From assembly GCA_012845835.1 (NCBI GenBank), contig JABAKD010000012.1:13206195-13270194 (forward strand): a stretch of 64,000 nt of DNA, given 5' to 3'. Positions 29,801 to 39,602 of the stretch are shown here, piece after piece (position 1 is the stretch's first letter; each line of letters begins with the position of its first letter). The stretch comes from Undaria pinnatifida (taxonomy: Eukaryota > Sar > Phaeophyceae > Laminariales > Alariaceae). A program made the position numbers and the translations under genes. Under the pieces are notes generated by a model, which saw only the letters and a program-made list of their open reading frames with translations, was not told the DNA's origin and did no database searches.

Positions 29801-32800
29801 CTTAATATTATTTGGTGTGGTAATACATTTTGCGATAGGAATTCGCAACGGAATGGTTAACTACTAGCTACCCTGCGCCAGGCAAATCCCCTGAAGGCTC
29901 TTTCTCGGTGAGGTACAGCGTCACAAGTGCAAGTGGTCACAACCCGGTATTTGAAAAATGGAACACCCCCATCCTCTATGGTATCCTTGGGCCGTTATAT
30001 GATGCCTGCAGTAGACCATGAGGTTTTGAAGAACCGGGCTGGATTTTCATGTTCTCTGAAAACGCTATACCTGGGCGAGATAGAGCCCCCCTCAGGGGAG
30101 GAGAGGTCTCGGAAAAAGTATGTGCATTTGCTACTAGGGGCATACGTCAGAGCAGGCCTCTCCTCTCCGAGCATGTGCTTTCGTCGTCATCATGGCGCAA
30201 CCTTAAGCTTTACGAGTGAAGACATGCACACATTGTTTTAGTCATGCTTGTCAAAGGGTAAAACCGCTGCAGCACACACTACCACCACCATTTTAAACTG
30301 TATTCTGTCGTAGGCATGACAACTGCACCACCCCTTATACGTCGCGCGCCGTTGCGCGCCCCGGATGGCTCTCTTAATGGCTCGAGGACGTCCTCGGAGG
30401 AAAAAAGCGGCTGCCGCAGGAGTTCGTACAGCATGCTGCTTGATACAGCTAAAACTACCATTGCTCCAACAAGACTACCATCGCCTCGCAACCGCGCACA
30501 ACTGGTACCACCCTTCACCGTGTATTTCGTGGGAATGGCAGAGCTGCCCCACGGTGACCCGTCTTTATTCTTCGCGCGCCATTGCATGTACCCCGGATTG
30601 ATCCATTACTAACAGCTCGAGTACCTCATCGGAAAAAGGCGGCTGCCACAGGAGTTCGAACAACTGGCCAAAGAGTACGGAACGGTACGGGAGACGATTG
30701 CCACCATCATGGCCAACGGAGGTAATCGTACCGAGGTATGTTGGCGCGAGGACACAACGAAAACCCACCAACGTTGCTTTTTGGCGGGTGCCCTGACTGC
30801 CGTTTTCTAGTTTTGAGAGACTACATAATATCGAGAACGTTGATCAAACACTGTATTTTGGCTGGTACACGAGATGGCGTATCCTATTTTGATATTAGGC
30901 TCATGCGGACACCACCAACGTGGCGTTTCGGCGGTTACATTTTGCTGGCGCGTATCCTATTAATAGTAAAAAAGCAAAACATTGTGAGAATATCCGCGTG
31001 CCATTCTGGCGGGTACGCGGATTGGTGATGTATATACCGTATTTTGGAGTTGCTATCGCTAGGTGAGGAGCGCCCCCATAAGCACAACCGGGTCCAGGCC
31101 AATAGCTCGGGCGGCCCTACATCCCACCCAAAAACAGACTTTCAAGTACATCTTCTTGGCGACGCCTGGCGATCAACTTCAAGACCAGACGCAGATCACG
31201 AACTCTAGACACTCACCACTAGATGGGGTGGCGACTCGCGTGAGTGGAGTCCTTCCACTTTTATACGCGATGGGCTGATAAGCGCCCCTTCTGCCGTACC
31301 CTTGCTCGGGTTTTCCTAACCGCGGCCCCCTTCCGTCTTTTCTATACCAACTCCAATGGGTAGGCCGGCATCCGCGGACGATACTACGCGATGGGGTCAG
31401 ATGGCTACGAAAGACTCCGAGGATTGTACAACTCCTTGCTACACGTCCCTCGGGACTACAGCGAGGGTCCGGGCGGGTCACGTTCATTGGGACCCCGGGT
31501 GGCGCTCAACCCTGAGTTGGATTGGGATGCCATCGAGGAAGAATATCTCTCTAACGAGCTTCCGCTGGTGTGGTTTGATGGGTGAGAGCGTTACGCTTGT
31601 CGGTATGTGATCCGCGCAATGGGACACGCTTGCCGACTCATGTTGTTGTTGTTGTTGCTACCTCACACAGGCGACGGCACTGGGAGGTCTTTTTTTGGGG
31701 GGGGGGGGTTGGTTGATAGTTTTGCTCGGTGTCACTCACGTAAGTGACCCTCCTGTTCCTTTGTGGCCAGCTTTAAGCTTACGTGCGGTTTAAACTCGTG
31801 ATATTAATCCGAAAGGAGAATGGTAAGCTGTGCACTGCGCCAAAACCACAACACAAGACCAAGACTACACGGTATTGTAGTATCATATCCTCCATGTTCG
31901 CTACCGGGTGTTGAGCTATACTATCATGCTATTACACTATCATACTAATACAATATCACACAATCATACTATCATATCATACTATCATATCATACTATTA
32001 TATCATACTATCATACTATTATATCATACTATCATACTATTATATCATACTATCATACTATTATATCATACTATCGTATCATACTATCGTATCATACTAT
32101 CATATCATACTATTATATCATACTATCATACTATCATACTATCATACTATCGTATCATACTATCGTATCATACTATCATACTATAAGATCATACTATTAT
32201 ATCATACTATTTTATACCATACTATTATATCATACAATTATATCATACAATTATATCATACTATTATATCATACTATTATATCATACTATTATATCATAC
32301 TATTATATCATACTATCATACTATCATACTCGCACGAGTGACTCCGTATTTCGCGTTCAAAAATACTTCACGCGATTTGTTGTCGCGGCGTAGCTTGCCA
32401 TTACAATGCAGATTGGTTTTGCGATAGGGGGGAGGGTACCCCCTTTTGGGCACTTTTTTTTCCAGTGGCTCGGTGTCATTCGCGCGAGTGACGCCCCTGT
32501 TCCTCGCGGTCACATGCTTTCGCTCTGCTGTTTATAACATTCTCGATATTAACACGAAAAAGAGGGATGTTATCTGACGCTGCAGATAAAAAAAACTCCG
32601 AACGTATTTTTGTCGGCGAGGTGTCCAGAGTCACTCGCGCGAGTGGCTCAGACCCTGTGATACAAATCGGGGGCATCCCCCTACCGCTAAGCTCAACACC
32701 TCAAGCGAAACAGGGGGGTTACTCGCGCGAGTGACCCGGGCCACCGCAAAAATAGGCTCCCCAAAAACATATCAGTAATCCTTACGGTACCGTAGCCTGG

Positions 32801-35800
32801 GTCTGAAAATGGGGATAGCCGCCCCTCCGGAGCCCTGGTCACCTTAGCAGGAAGTGCACATTCTTTTTTTGTGAGGTTCTTACATGACATGACGAGCTGT
32901 AACGCTGAGCTCCTAACACGAGGAGCGCCCTGAGCTCCACGAAACACTAGCACTCATGATGAGGACCTCGATTCTCACCGGGACGCATGGCTTCGACAGG
33001 CAGTTCGTTCTCGGCGCAACAGGACCAAGCTTCTCGTGTAATTCCCCATCGTAGCATGATAGCCCACAACTAAAACGGATTTTACTCGAACAATGGTTGG
33101 ACCAACCGGCAATACCTCACTTGGGGAGAGGTCAACCATTGTCAACATATATCATACCTGGTAGTGAACATCATGAACCGATCAGAAGGCCAGAAAAACC
33201 TTCGGCTCAACATTATCAACCAATCAGAAGGTCAGAAAAACCATATATGGCTCAACATCATCAACCAATTAGAAGGTCAGAAACACCATATATGACTCAA
33301 GATTATCAAACCAATCAGAAGGCCAGAAACACCATATTATGGCTCAACAACTGCAACCCCCACGGTGGGACGACTCAGCTCTGTACCTCGTCCAAACGCC
33401 GACCTGGGGTATGACTGCAGACAGAGGTTACAGTAGGGGCGTGCCGTTCGTCTGATAATACGATAGGGGTAGCACCCTTCGCCTGATGATCTATTACGGA
33501 GATCCTGTTGTTAGCAGGTTGAGCTATCAAACAACAAAGGGGGCAAAAAATCACCCGGCTTAGTGTAAAAGCGCTTGGCTACAGTTTATTTCGTTTGCTG
33601 GTCTTGCCAAGTGTACAGAGCCTCGATCGAACACAGTTGTAGCGCAGGAGAGCTCGCCTATAAAGGGGCGATGCTTCCCTTTTTTAGAGAAATTTCATCC
33701 TGTTAACAACGGATCTCCGTAATAATAGTTTTTGAATGATGGGGCTCCTTGACCCGAAATAGAAATCTTACTACGGTAGCCCCCCCAACTATTCTGTAAC
33801 GAAAAGGCCGGTTTTGAAGCCAGCTCCCGGCCGCATCTCCTGAAATACCGTGCCCCTTGCCGCCCCGGCGTCATCGTTCGATAGATTCGATAGACCTTTG
33901 CAATCATGAAAATGTTTGAGGATGATTTCTTCATAGCACCCTTCCTCGTGTCTAGCAGCCATGAAACGTTCGTTAAAAAAAATCGCCGTTTTTTTGGGAG
34001 GGCTATCGTAGAATCAGTCGTAGGTCCTTTTGTTTTGCACGATTCTCGTTCTATACCCATGCCACGGGACTTTTCATCAGGTTGTAACAGTTCTTTCGCT
34101 CTCGAATTCAGTTTTTGGGAGGACATCTTGATCTCCTAGGTTTTGAGGAACCTCGGGTAAAAAAGTGGTGCCACACCGCACAAGCCATTCTTACTCTCCA
34201 GGGTTTTCACCACGCACGCGCGAATGACTCTGTTTCTCCACGGAACAAAGCAACCGAGGAGAAGGTTTTTCGGCAGCGTAGCGTACCACATGCCATTGCG
34301 GGTTCATGCCGCACAATTAAAACTATTTAAACAGCACGGAATCGTAAGACCGCACAGGAAAAGGGGGGGTTGCTGGCGCGAGTGACCCCTAGCCACTGCA
34401 AAAAGAGGCCCCCAAAAAAGGAACCCTCCTTGCCGTATCCTGGGCCTGCAGCATTCTCACGATGGGCCTTCCCATAGCCTAGACCGATGGCTCGGCCGGG
34501 GGGTTATTTTGGTTGGAGACCTCTTCTTCAAGTGCCTCGGGGTCACTCGCGCGAGGTGACTCCCCTGCCATTTGAGGTCATAGACGTTCGTGCTGTTGTA
34601 ACTTCTCGACATGAATCTCCACCGGGGTGACCAGCGAAAGCTGCTGCGTCGAACAAATCGCTTGGCGTGATTTTTGCCGGTGAGGTGTGGAGTCACTCGC
34701 GCGAGTACGATACATCAGACCCAGCATTGAAAAAAAGAGGGTACCCCCTCTACCGTAGCCTTGCTTTCTATTTAATAACCTAAGAATACGATTTAATAGA
34801 TGTGGACACACACACAAAAAAGTCAGGTGTACAACTAACAATTGTGGTATAGCGTCACTACTAGTTGCCTAGCCCCGCCAGTCGAAATTGTTTCTTAAAG
34901 CCAGAAGGTGCCCCACCCTGACCGTAGCAAGCGTACGTGGCCCAGCCTATAGGCGACAGACATTTCCAACTTGTCAGGGTTAGACGATGGAGCGCTACCA
35001 CTCTGTCTGGGCTTTGTGTGCGCTTCGTGACAGCTGAAACCCACGACAGTGGCTCAAGGTCGAGCGCAGTTGTTAGTCGTATAACGATACAAAGGGGGCC
35101 TGGGTCCACAATAATATTCCCGGTGCAAGTTCGAGCACTTCTTATTATTTAGCGCTGCTGCGTGATCAAAGTTGTTAGGTGTCAGTGGACGCGCTAAAGG
35201 AGCCCCCTCGCCTGCGCAATGCTCACCCTTCTCAGGTGAAATATACATAGTCGTCGCCCTGTCCTTTCAAATGCGCACAATTGTTAGTTACCGAAAACCT
35301 GACCCATGGTTACGTGTGCACCAAATAGTTATTGTACTGTCCCTTATACCACTACGAGCGCTTTGGAAACCTGGCGTGGCGACCTTCAAACTTGACGGAG
35401 GTACCGCTATGGTCATGACTATAGTTAGGGACAGGATAATTGACAGGATTAAGGTCAACTCCACCTGTGACCACCCATACTCACTCAATGAACGTGGGCA
35501 GGTTTCTCTCACCAGATGCCCTGGAAGGCGTGTTGGAGTACTGCCGGGAAGCTACGGTATTTTTCGACGTCAAGATTGGCTATCTCGGGGCATACCTCAA
35601 TGACGGTCTCTCCAGGTGGGTCTGAGCGTGCGCCCATCGGCCACCTCGCCGCCCGTACCCGTCTATTTTCTTCCAAGCATTTGTTTTTTCGAATAAAGTA
35701 AAGTTTGGGACATAATATATGATACCCTAGAACAAGCTTACGTAGCCACCAGATTCAGCACCCAAGACCTTTCCTTGGCATTGGAGCACACGTTGTACGT

Positions 35801-38800
35801 TATCATCGTCAACGTGAGCTCGATACGTTCCTTTTCACACACCCGTTACAGCTGCGCCCCCATCGAGACCATCGGAACTCGTGACCTCTCGGCCCAGCCC
35901 TCCACGCATGCACTCGTACCTGGATAAAAGCCACACCCTCCACGCTAAAACCACGTTCCCGGCGGTCGTCGATGCCGTACCACACACACGGCGTATGATA
36001 CACCCTGGTATACGATCCAGTCCATGGCTTGTTCAGATAGCTCGAGAGCTGCAGCAGCGCCTACCGCGTGTTCTGGAAGGGATGACCATCTCCAACATAT
36101 GGGCCTACAAGTTCGACAGCGACACAAGGTGAACGCTCAACGCATGCAGCATGCAGTCCTCTCCCCCCATCCATGCGTACGCCCCGTAGTAGCAGCAGTG
36201 TACGGCGGACGATGGACCCAAGGAAGCCTCAAGCTCGTAGTCATTCTAACACGTCGTTAACTATGCATGTATGTGTATATGGAGTCAATCCCACGGCTGG
36301 GGTGCAGCGGAAAGTTTCTGGGCTCCTAACCTAAAGAGCTCAGAATATCTCCCCCGAATTTCACGACTTTGAAAGCACTCGCTCGCGAAATCCGGCCAAC
36401 GCTTTCATACGGTATTAATGGTCCTACTTTTTGAAAACGAACATAGTTCTATGAAAAATATCAGAATGGCCGGTGGTTCCTCACTGAAGGAGGTCAACCG
36501 CACTATAGAGGTATAAGAACCTCGTGCTATGCATTCATACTTGAGCTGATCGAGTTGAGTCCCCTTTGCGGCTCGTAAAACGATCTTCGCGTCATGGTTT
36601 AGCATGGATGGCATCACGGTTCACGCGGACGTTGCTAAGGTGAACCTGAACTTTTGGGTGACACCGGACGAGGCCAACCTGGATCCTTCCTCCGGTGGTC
36701 TGGTGGTCTATCCGAAGGAGCCCCCACATGTAGACGCGGCAGACGATTTGGCTGGGGAGTCGGAGGTACGTTCGCCACTATGTATGGTATATTTTGATAA
36801 ATAATATAGTGACAGTGCCGTAGGGATGCCCTGCTGCCTGCGCCCCAGGCGACCGTCTCTGGCAAGCACGACATATATTCTGTGGTACATTTTTTACACA
36901 GGGTTACAACGGGTTTTTCGAGTAGCCGGGGGCGTGCCGCGACATAGGTAGCACTTGTAGAATTTTTCGTTTTTTCGTTATGGGGCTCCTTGACCCCAAA
37001 CCGTCGGATTTTAACCATTAGATCTTGTCTCTGTTGGCAATATGCATGCTTGTTGTTGGTATACCAAGATCATGGATTCTTCGCCGGTTCACACGTTTTT
37101 TATTTTCTCTGAATCGGTTTTTGGGGCGTGGGGAATGGAACTCCCAACGCCGACGGATACCATACTGTAGAAACCTATCCATTCTTACAGCTGCTCGTAT
37201 GTCGAGCTACGGCCTCCGCACCGTCGCCGTGACACTTTTACCAGTTGGTTTGTTGAGCTCGCTGACCCTTTGAGCTGCCCTTCCAACCAATAATCCCTCC
37301 CACCCCCCAACGGTCAGATGGTTACCTTACGGCTATGCACATAAAAGGAGCACGCCTTCTCCCCTACTCTCTGTCGGTGATGCCTGTCTGCCAGATGGAC
37401 GCGAAATTGTGGAACAACTTTGCCTCCGAACATTTTATCAAATCGTGGCTCAAGGACGAGGGCGTGTACGATCTGGCTGTCACGATACCTTACCGACAGA
37501 ACAGGTACGGTGCCACCACCTGCTCTCCGGCGAGAACCGTTGATAGTACTGTAGTAGTAGCTGGTGATGCGTTCTGCGGTAGTTATACCGTTTTTTCTTT
37601 AGCCGAGGCTCCGCAATGAAGGGGTATGTATTACCTCTACCAAGCCCTGATTTCGGGCACGGGAAGGCGGTACCCTGTTGGTGAACAACCTCATGGCAAA
37701 GATCCGCAACACAGTTGCTTTCCCCAGTCGAAGGGTACGGTATGCTGTTGGCAGGGGGGATGTCATGGTGATGTTATATTGTTATGATGTGTCATAATAT
37801 GCCCCCATTTTCCTTACTGGATTTGAGCCACTCGCACGAGTGACACTCTCTGCAGTTAACCAAAAAAGGCACTTTAGGTTTTCTTATTTTTTTGTGGAAG
37901 GTGCACCTTTACCATATCATAATTGCGGATCCATGCTGCAAAATTAGAACATCGCAAAATTCTAAAGATCGAAAAGAAACGGGGAGGTCACTCGCGCGAG
38001 TGACCCCAAGCGATTGCAAAAACAGGGCCGCAAAACAACATAACCCCCCCACCCTACCCTTGCCCCCCCAAGAAAAAAACGAAACTCCGACGATTTTTTT
38101 GGGTTGAGGATTCCCCCGTTATTCGGTAACCGTTTCAGCCAAAACGTCATACGATACCTCTAAAGTATAACAGTGTGTCGTGCGTCTGGTATGTCATCGA
38201 CCAGATTGTAAGGCTGGCGTTTTCTTGTTTGGGAAAGAGTGCGCGTGCTGCTCCAATTTTAGCTCAAGAGTTGCCGAATTTTTGTTTATATCTATCTTCG
38301 TATATATTTGGGGCTATTATAGCTTTCTTTTTGGGGCTCATTCTATTGAGGGGGGCTGTGTAGCGTTAAGCTCTCCGTGGCATCGCAAACACGCGGCGTA
38401 GCTCAGCTGTGGTAAAATAAAAAGTGATTTTATCAGTACCGTAGGGGCTTGCGCACTCGTAAGCCCAGATTCAAATTGAATCCCCACAACGTACCACACC
38501 AAGTTTCAAAACGGAGTCTAAACCCTTCCCGTTAGAACTGTATCCATGTCCTTTGTGGTAAACGACTAGGAATTGATAACGTGCCCGAGGTCAAAATTTG
38601 CATCCTCGAAAACTTGAGTTCCAGCTGAATCCCTACTACAAATCACACTAACTGTCTGCACTGCAAATCGGGGTTAATCCCATATTTCCTCCCGCTTGGA
38701 ACTTTTTACGCTTTTCCTCGAAAACCAGCCTGCTATGAATGTGGGCCCGCGCCCCTTGAGGCAATTTGGGCCTCGCCCAAGATCTGGCTTGTCGCTAACG

Positions 38801-39079
38801 ATACACCGGCTTGGACAGGCCACCACAACCGATTGCATACCAGATGTGTAAATATTTGACCGGTACAAACAACTCCGCGTGTAGAGAGACACATGGTGGG
38901 AAGATACATACAACTATTTGTACCACCGTTCTAAATCATTATTGGACTTCGCCTGTGTTGCACACGGCAGGGTGGTGATGTTCGACTCCCGGCTTTTGCA
39001 CGAGACTGACAGATTCCGCTTCAGGCAAGGCTACGAGCACCGCAGGATCAACCTTACCTTCCTCTTCAGCCGCGCCTAA
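26809..39079 (+). CDS. Fe(II)/2-oxoglutarate oxygenase-like protein, nine exons
   Basis: Exons: 26809-26890, 26963-27138, 30616-30735, 31364-31581, 35502-35615, 36021-36128, 36603-36765, 37395-37504 and 38971-39079, all GT-AG, phase-matched, summing to 1200 nt (399 aa). Residues 1-45 are Arg-rich with no acidic residue before D43, like an organellar presequence. HKLDHDREQ (78-86), ALNPELDWDAIEEEY, GFLSPDAL and YLGAYLNDG lead into WAYKFDSD (264-271), then HAD (280-282), VNLNFWVTPDEANLDPSSGG, IPYRQNR and LLHETD (His374), RRIN (388-391). The HxD-His-Arg layout is that of cupin-fold oxygenases. The overall order recalls a bacterial family often attached to TPR or sulfotransferase domains; substrate unknown. 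The first exon is the least certain. Confidence 0.75.
26963..27138 (+). CDS. oxygenase-like gene, exon 2
   Basis: Encodes residues 28-86, including VPLVARWFRVLDKR and ALHKLDHDREQ. The donor is GAACAG|GTGCGC, phase 0. Confidence 0.75.
27282..27430 (+). mobile_element. Family A MITE, 5' half (intron 2)
   Basis: CCCGATAGAGGCGCACGTCA start, CACCCAAAACTGGTTTGATC and TCTCATGGCCTAGGTATA. The 3' half is absent. Confidence 0.7.
27465..27790. mobile_element. small foldback element (intron 2)
   Basis: The left arm, around ATGTCCACGCCCTTTTTCGA and GACCGTGAAATTGTTGCATA near 27490-27545, is matched in inverse orientation near 27700-27765 (ATGTCCACGCCGTTTTTGAG, GACCCTGAAAGTTTGCACAC). Arms are about 60 bp with about 80% identity by eye. 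Noncoding. Confidence 0.55.
28395..28490 (+). repeat. dispersed repeat F, copy 3 (intron 2)
   Basis: CCCTTTAGAGCCCCCGAACC, CCTACGTCCAAGTATTTTTG and AAAACGGGTTTCCAGTTGTA then AAGGCGTTA. Confidence 0.75.
28493..28765 (+). mobile_element. Family A MITE (intron 2)
   Basis: GTGTGCTACGGTAGAGGT start, CCTCAATTTGGGAGCTTAC, CCGACGATTTTGGGTTAAGG and GAGCCCCGTCATTTCAGAAA. The 3' terminal repeat is lost. Further 5'-end scraps (ACTAGAGGTGCACGCCAACC) lie at 28236 and 28300. Confidence 0.8.
28772..29002 (+). mobile_element. Family A MITE, 5'-truncated (intron 2)
   Basis: CCCCAAAATTGTTTTTGAGG, CCGACGATTTCGGGTCAAGG and AGCCCCACCATTCACAAA. Ends near CTACCTCCAATTGTGGCACT, a decayed terminal repeat. Confidence 0.7.
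29655..29900 (+). mobile_element. Family B MITE, decayed (intron 2)
   Basis: CCCACTCGCGCAAGTGACCC near 29763, followed by TATTCCTTTGTGGTCTTAA and a GAATTCGCAACGGAATGGTT block. The right half is missing. Confidence 0.65.
30290..30660 (+). repeat. ~225-bp direct duplication carrying a decayed exon 3 copy
   Basis: 30290-30430 and 30515-30660 are collinear: TGTATTYTGTSG-like, CGCGCGCC...TTGC, CCCCGGATKG, then GCTCGAG followed by an AARCGGCTGCCRCAGGAGTTC block. In the second copy this is exon 3. In the first copy the frame is shifted after CTCGAGG, so it is a dead exon. Confidence 0.7.
30616..30735 (+). CDS. oxygenase-like gene, exon 3
   Basis: Forty codons, phase 0 at both ends: LEYLIGKRRLPQEFEQLAKE and YGTVRETIATIMANG. 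The donor is ACCGAG|GTATGT. The start joins HDREQ of exon 2 into a continuous HDREQLEYLI motif. A decayed copy of this exon lies about 225 bp upstream. Confidence 0.8.
31215..31310 (+). mobile_element. Family B MITE end fragment (intron 3)
   Basis: GCGACTCGCGTGAGTGGAGT palindrome followed by a GCCGTACCCTTGCTCGG end. Confidence 0.45.
31364..31581 (+). CDS. oxygenase-like gene, exon 4
   Basis: Acceptor AATGGGTAG, donor GATGG|GTGAGA. Encodes GRYYAMGSDGYERLRGLYNS and LNPELDWDAIEEEYLSNELP. Phase 0 in, phase 2 out. Confidence 0.8.
31690..32365 (+). mobile_element. Family B MITE split by a microsatellite (intron 4)
   Basis: The left half (31700-31915) has GTCACTCACGTAAGTGACCC, TGTTCCTTTGTGGCC and GAGAATGGTAAGCTGTGCAC. 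The right palindrome half (CGCACGAGTGACTCCGTA) resumes at 32330, after about 415 bp of TATC/ATAC repeat. Confidence 0.65.
31915..32330. repeat. ACTATCAT/ATATCATACT microsatellite
   Basis: Irregular array of ACTATCATACT, ATTATATCAT and TATCGTATCAT units, about 415 bp, inside a family B copy in intron 4. Confidence 0.97.
32423..32690 (+). mobile_element. Family B MITE, full reference copy (intron 4)
   Basis: Terminal TGCGATAGGGGGGAGGGTAC on the left and CCCCCTACCGCTAAGC on the right. Two palindromes, TCATTCGCGCGAGTGACG near 32477 and GAGTCACTCGCGCGAGTGGC near 32630, each sit about 55 bp from an end, with GCTGTTTATAACATTCTCGA between them. Confidence 0.85.
32696..32797 (-). mobile_element. Family B MITE, one end (intron 4)
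   Basis: GTTACTCGCGCGAGTGACCC then a GGTACCGTAGCCTGGGTC terminus, directly abutting the previous copy in opposite orientation. Confidence 0.7.
33165..33350 (+). repeat. ~45-bp minisatellite, four units (intron 4)
   Basis: Units of ATTATCAACCAATCAGAAGG, TCAGAAAAACC and ATATATGGCTCAAC with small changes. Because the period is about 45 bp it gives a repetitive open frame, but it lies in an intron. Confidence 0.9.
33493..33722. mobile_element. Family H MITE (intron 4)
   Basis: Inverted ends: TTACGGAGATCCTGTTGTTA and, at the right, the complement of GTTAACAACGGATCTCCGTA. About 230 bp, noncoding. The first ~130 bp recur at 63868-64000. Confidence 0.8.
33767..34022. mobile_element. Family D MITE, full copy (intron 4)
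   Basis: Left end TTACTACGGTAGCCCCCCCA and right end GAGGGCTATCGTAGAATCAG. Interior CTGTAACGAAAAGGCCGGTT and TTCCTCGTGTCTAGCAGCCA. Confidence 0.88.
34020..34165 (-). mobile_element. Family A MITE, 5' half (intron 4)
   Basis: Read on the minus strand: CACTTTTTTACCCGAGGTTC, ATGTCCTCCCAAAAACTG and GAAAAGTCCCGTGGCATGGG. It abuts the family D copy. Confidence 0.55.
34200..34450 (-). mobile_element. Family B MITE (intron 4)
   Basis: GCTGGCGCGAGTGACCCC near 34371, ATGCCATTGCGGGTTCATGC, and a terminal CCTTGCCGTATCCTGGGCC. Confidence 0.75.
34470..34765 (+). mobile_element. Family B MITE, full copy (intron 4)
   Basis: GGTCACTCGCGCGAGGTGAC near 34541, AACTTCTCGACATGAATCTC, GAGTCACTCGCGCGAGTACG near 34690, and GGGTACCCCCTCTACCGTAG then CC at the right end. 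Confidence 0.85.
35502..35615 (+). CDS. oxygenase-like gene, exon 5
   Basis: Encodes FLSPDALEGVLEYCREATVF and KIGYLGAYLNDGLS. Acceptor GTGGGCAG, donor TCCAG|GTGGGT. A second acceptor, CTCTCACCAG, 14 nt downstream would break phase with exon 4. Confidence 0.82.
36021..36128 (+). CDS. oxygenase-like gene, exon 6
   Basis: Encodes PWLVQIARELQQRLPRVLEG and ISNIWAYKFDSDT. Acceptor ACGATCCAG, donor ACAAG|GTGAAC, phase 2 to phase 2. Confidence 0.82.
36283..36520 (+). mobile_element. Family E MITE (intron 6)
   Basis: Starts AATCCCACGGCTGGGGTGCA then GCGGAAAGTTTCTGGGCTCC and ends GGAGGTCAACCGCACTATAG then AGGTATAAGAAC, collinear with the copy at 54428. Confidence 0.75.
36603..36765 (+). CDS. oxygenase-like gene, exon 7 (HxD metal site)
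   Basis: Encodes GITVHADVAKVNLNFWVTPD and EANLDPSSGGLVVYPKEPP. His280 and Asp282 are the predicted iron ligands. Acceptor TGGTTTAG, donor CGGAG|GTACGT. Confidence 0.88.
36935..37170 (-). mobile_element. Family A MITE (intron 7)
   Basis: Inverse of the family: GGGGCTCCTTGACCCCAAAC, TTGGTATACCAAGATCATGG and TGAATCGGTTTTTGGGGCG. Terminal repeats are decayed (CGACATAGGTAGCACTTG; GGATACCATACTGTAG). Confidence 0.7.
37395..37504 (+). CDS. oxygenase-like gene, exon 8
   Basis: Encodes FIKSWLKDEGVYDLAVTIPY and RQN. Acceptor CTGTCTGCCAG, donor AACAG|GTACGG. Confidence 0.85.
37805..38075 (-). mobile_element. Family B MITE (intron 8)
   Basis: GAGCCACTCGCACGAGTGAC near 37827 and GGTCACTCGCGCGAGTGACC near 37986, with a CACCCTACCCTTGCC end. 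Confidence 0.8.
38085..38180 (+). mobile_element. Family A MITE, 3' end (intron 8)
   Basis: CTCCGACGATTTTTTTGGGT, CCCCCGTTATTCGGTAACC and ACGATACCTCTAAAGTATAA. Confidence 0.6.
38971..39079 (+). CDS. oxygenase-like gene, exon 9 (terminal)
   Basis: Acceptor CACACGGCAG. Encodes VVMFDSRLLHETDRFRFRQG and YEHRRINLTFLFSRA, then TAA. His374 is the predicted third iron ligand and Arg388/389 the predicted co-substrate carboxylate contact. Confidence 0.88.
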
Positions 39080-39164
39080 GAAATGGTCATAAAAACTGAA
39101 CTGTGTCGAGGGCATTTGTTTCGATTTCTCGTCTCCCCCGAAACCCTGGTTTGGATTGGGGGCG

Positions 39165-39395
39165 CGGGGGGGGTTATAATATTTCAGGGGGGGTGATATT
39201 TTGAAGGGAGGGTTAGAATATTTCAGGAGAGGGTGATACTTTTCAGGGGGGCTTACAGTATTTCAGGGAGCATTGATATTTTCAAGGGGAGGGGTGATAT
39301 TTTGCAGGGGGGGGGGGGGTTGATATATTGAAGTAGGGTGTGAATGTTGCCAAAGGGATGTACGATAAATCGCGGGGGGGCGATAAATCGCAACA
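39165..39395 (+). mobile_element. arm-like copy of the 41-kb foldback element
   Basis: Repeated GGGGTGATATTTCAG-type units (about 25 bp each) ending GTTGCCAAAGGGATGTACGA and TAAATCGCGGGGGGGCG. It corresponds to one arm of 40993-41860. Confidence 0.7.
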
Positions 39396-39602
39396 TAACA
39401 GGCGTTCGGCGGTGCTGTGGTCGATTTGTGCTGTTATTCCCAAGGGTAATAGGCATCGTAGATACTTACAAGGGGGCTTCGCCGGCGGTCTGCGGTCTGC
39501 GGTCGCCGGCTCGCCTTATGTCCAGGATAATGGCAATCATGAAGGTCAGCAAAAAACATGCTAAGAAGAGTTTAGAGTGCACACTGTCCACGGGCAAGGA
39601 GC

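Noticed and set aside
32423-34765. CRISPR-like series of CACTCGCGCGAGTG repeats
   Set aside because: Spacing is irregular, each palindrome belongs to a ~270-bp MITE with its own ends, and the host is eukaryotic.
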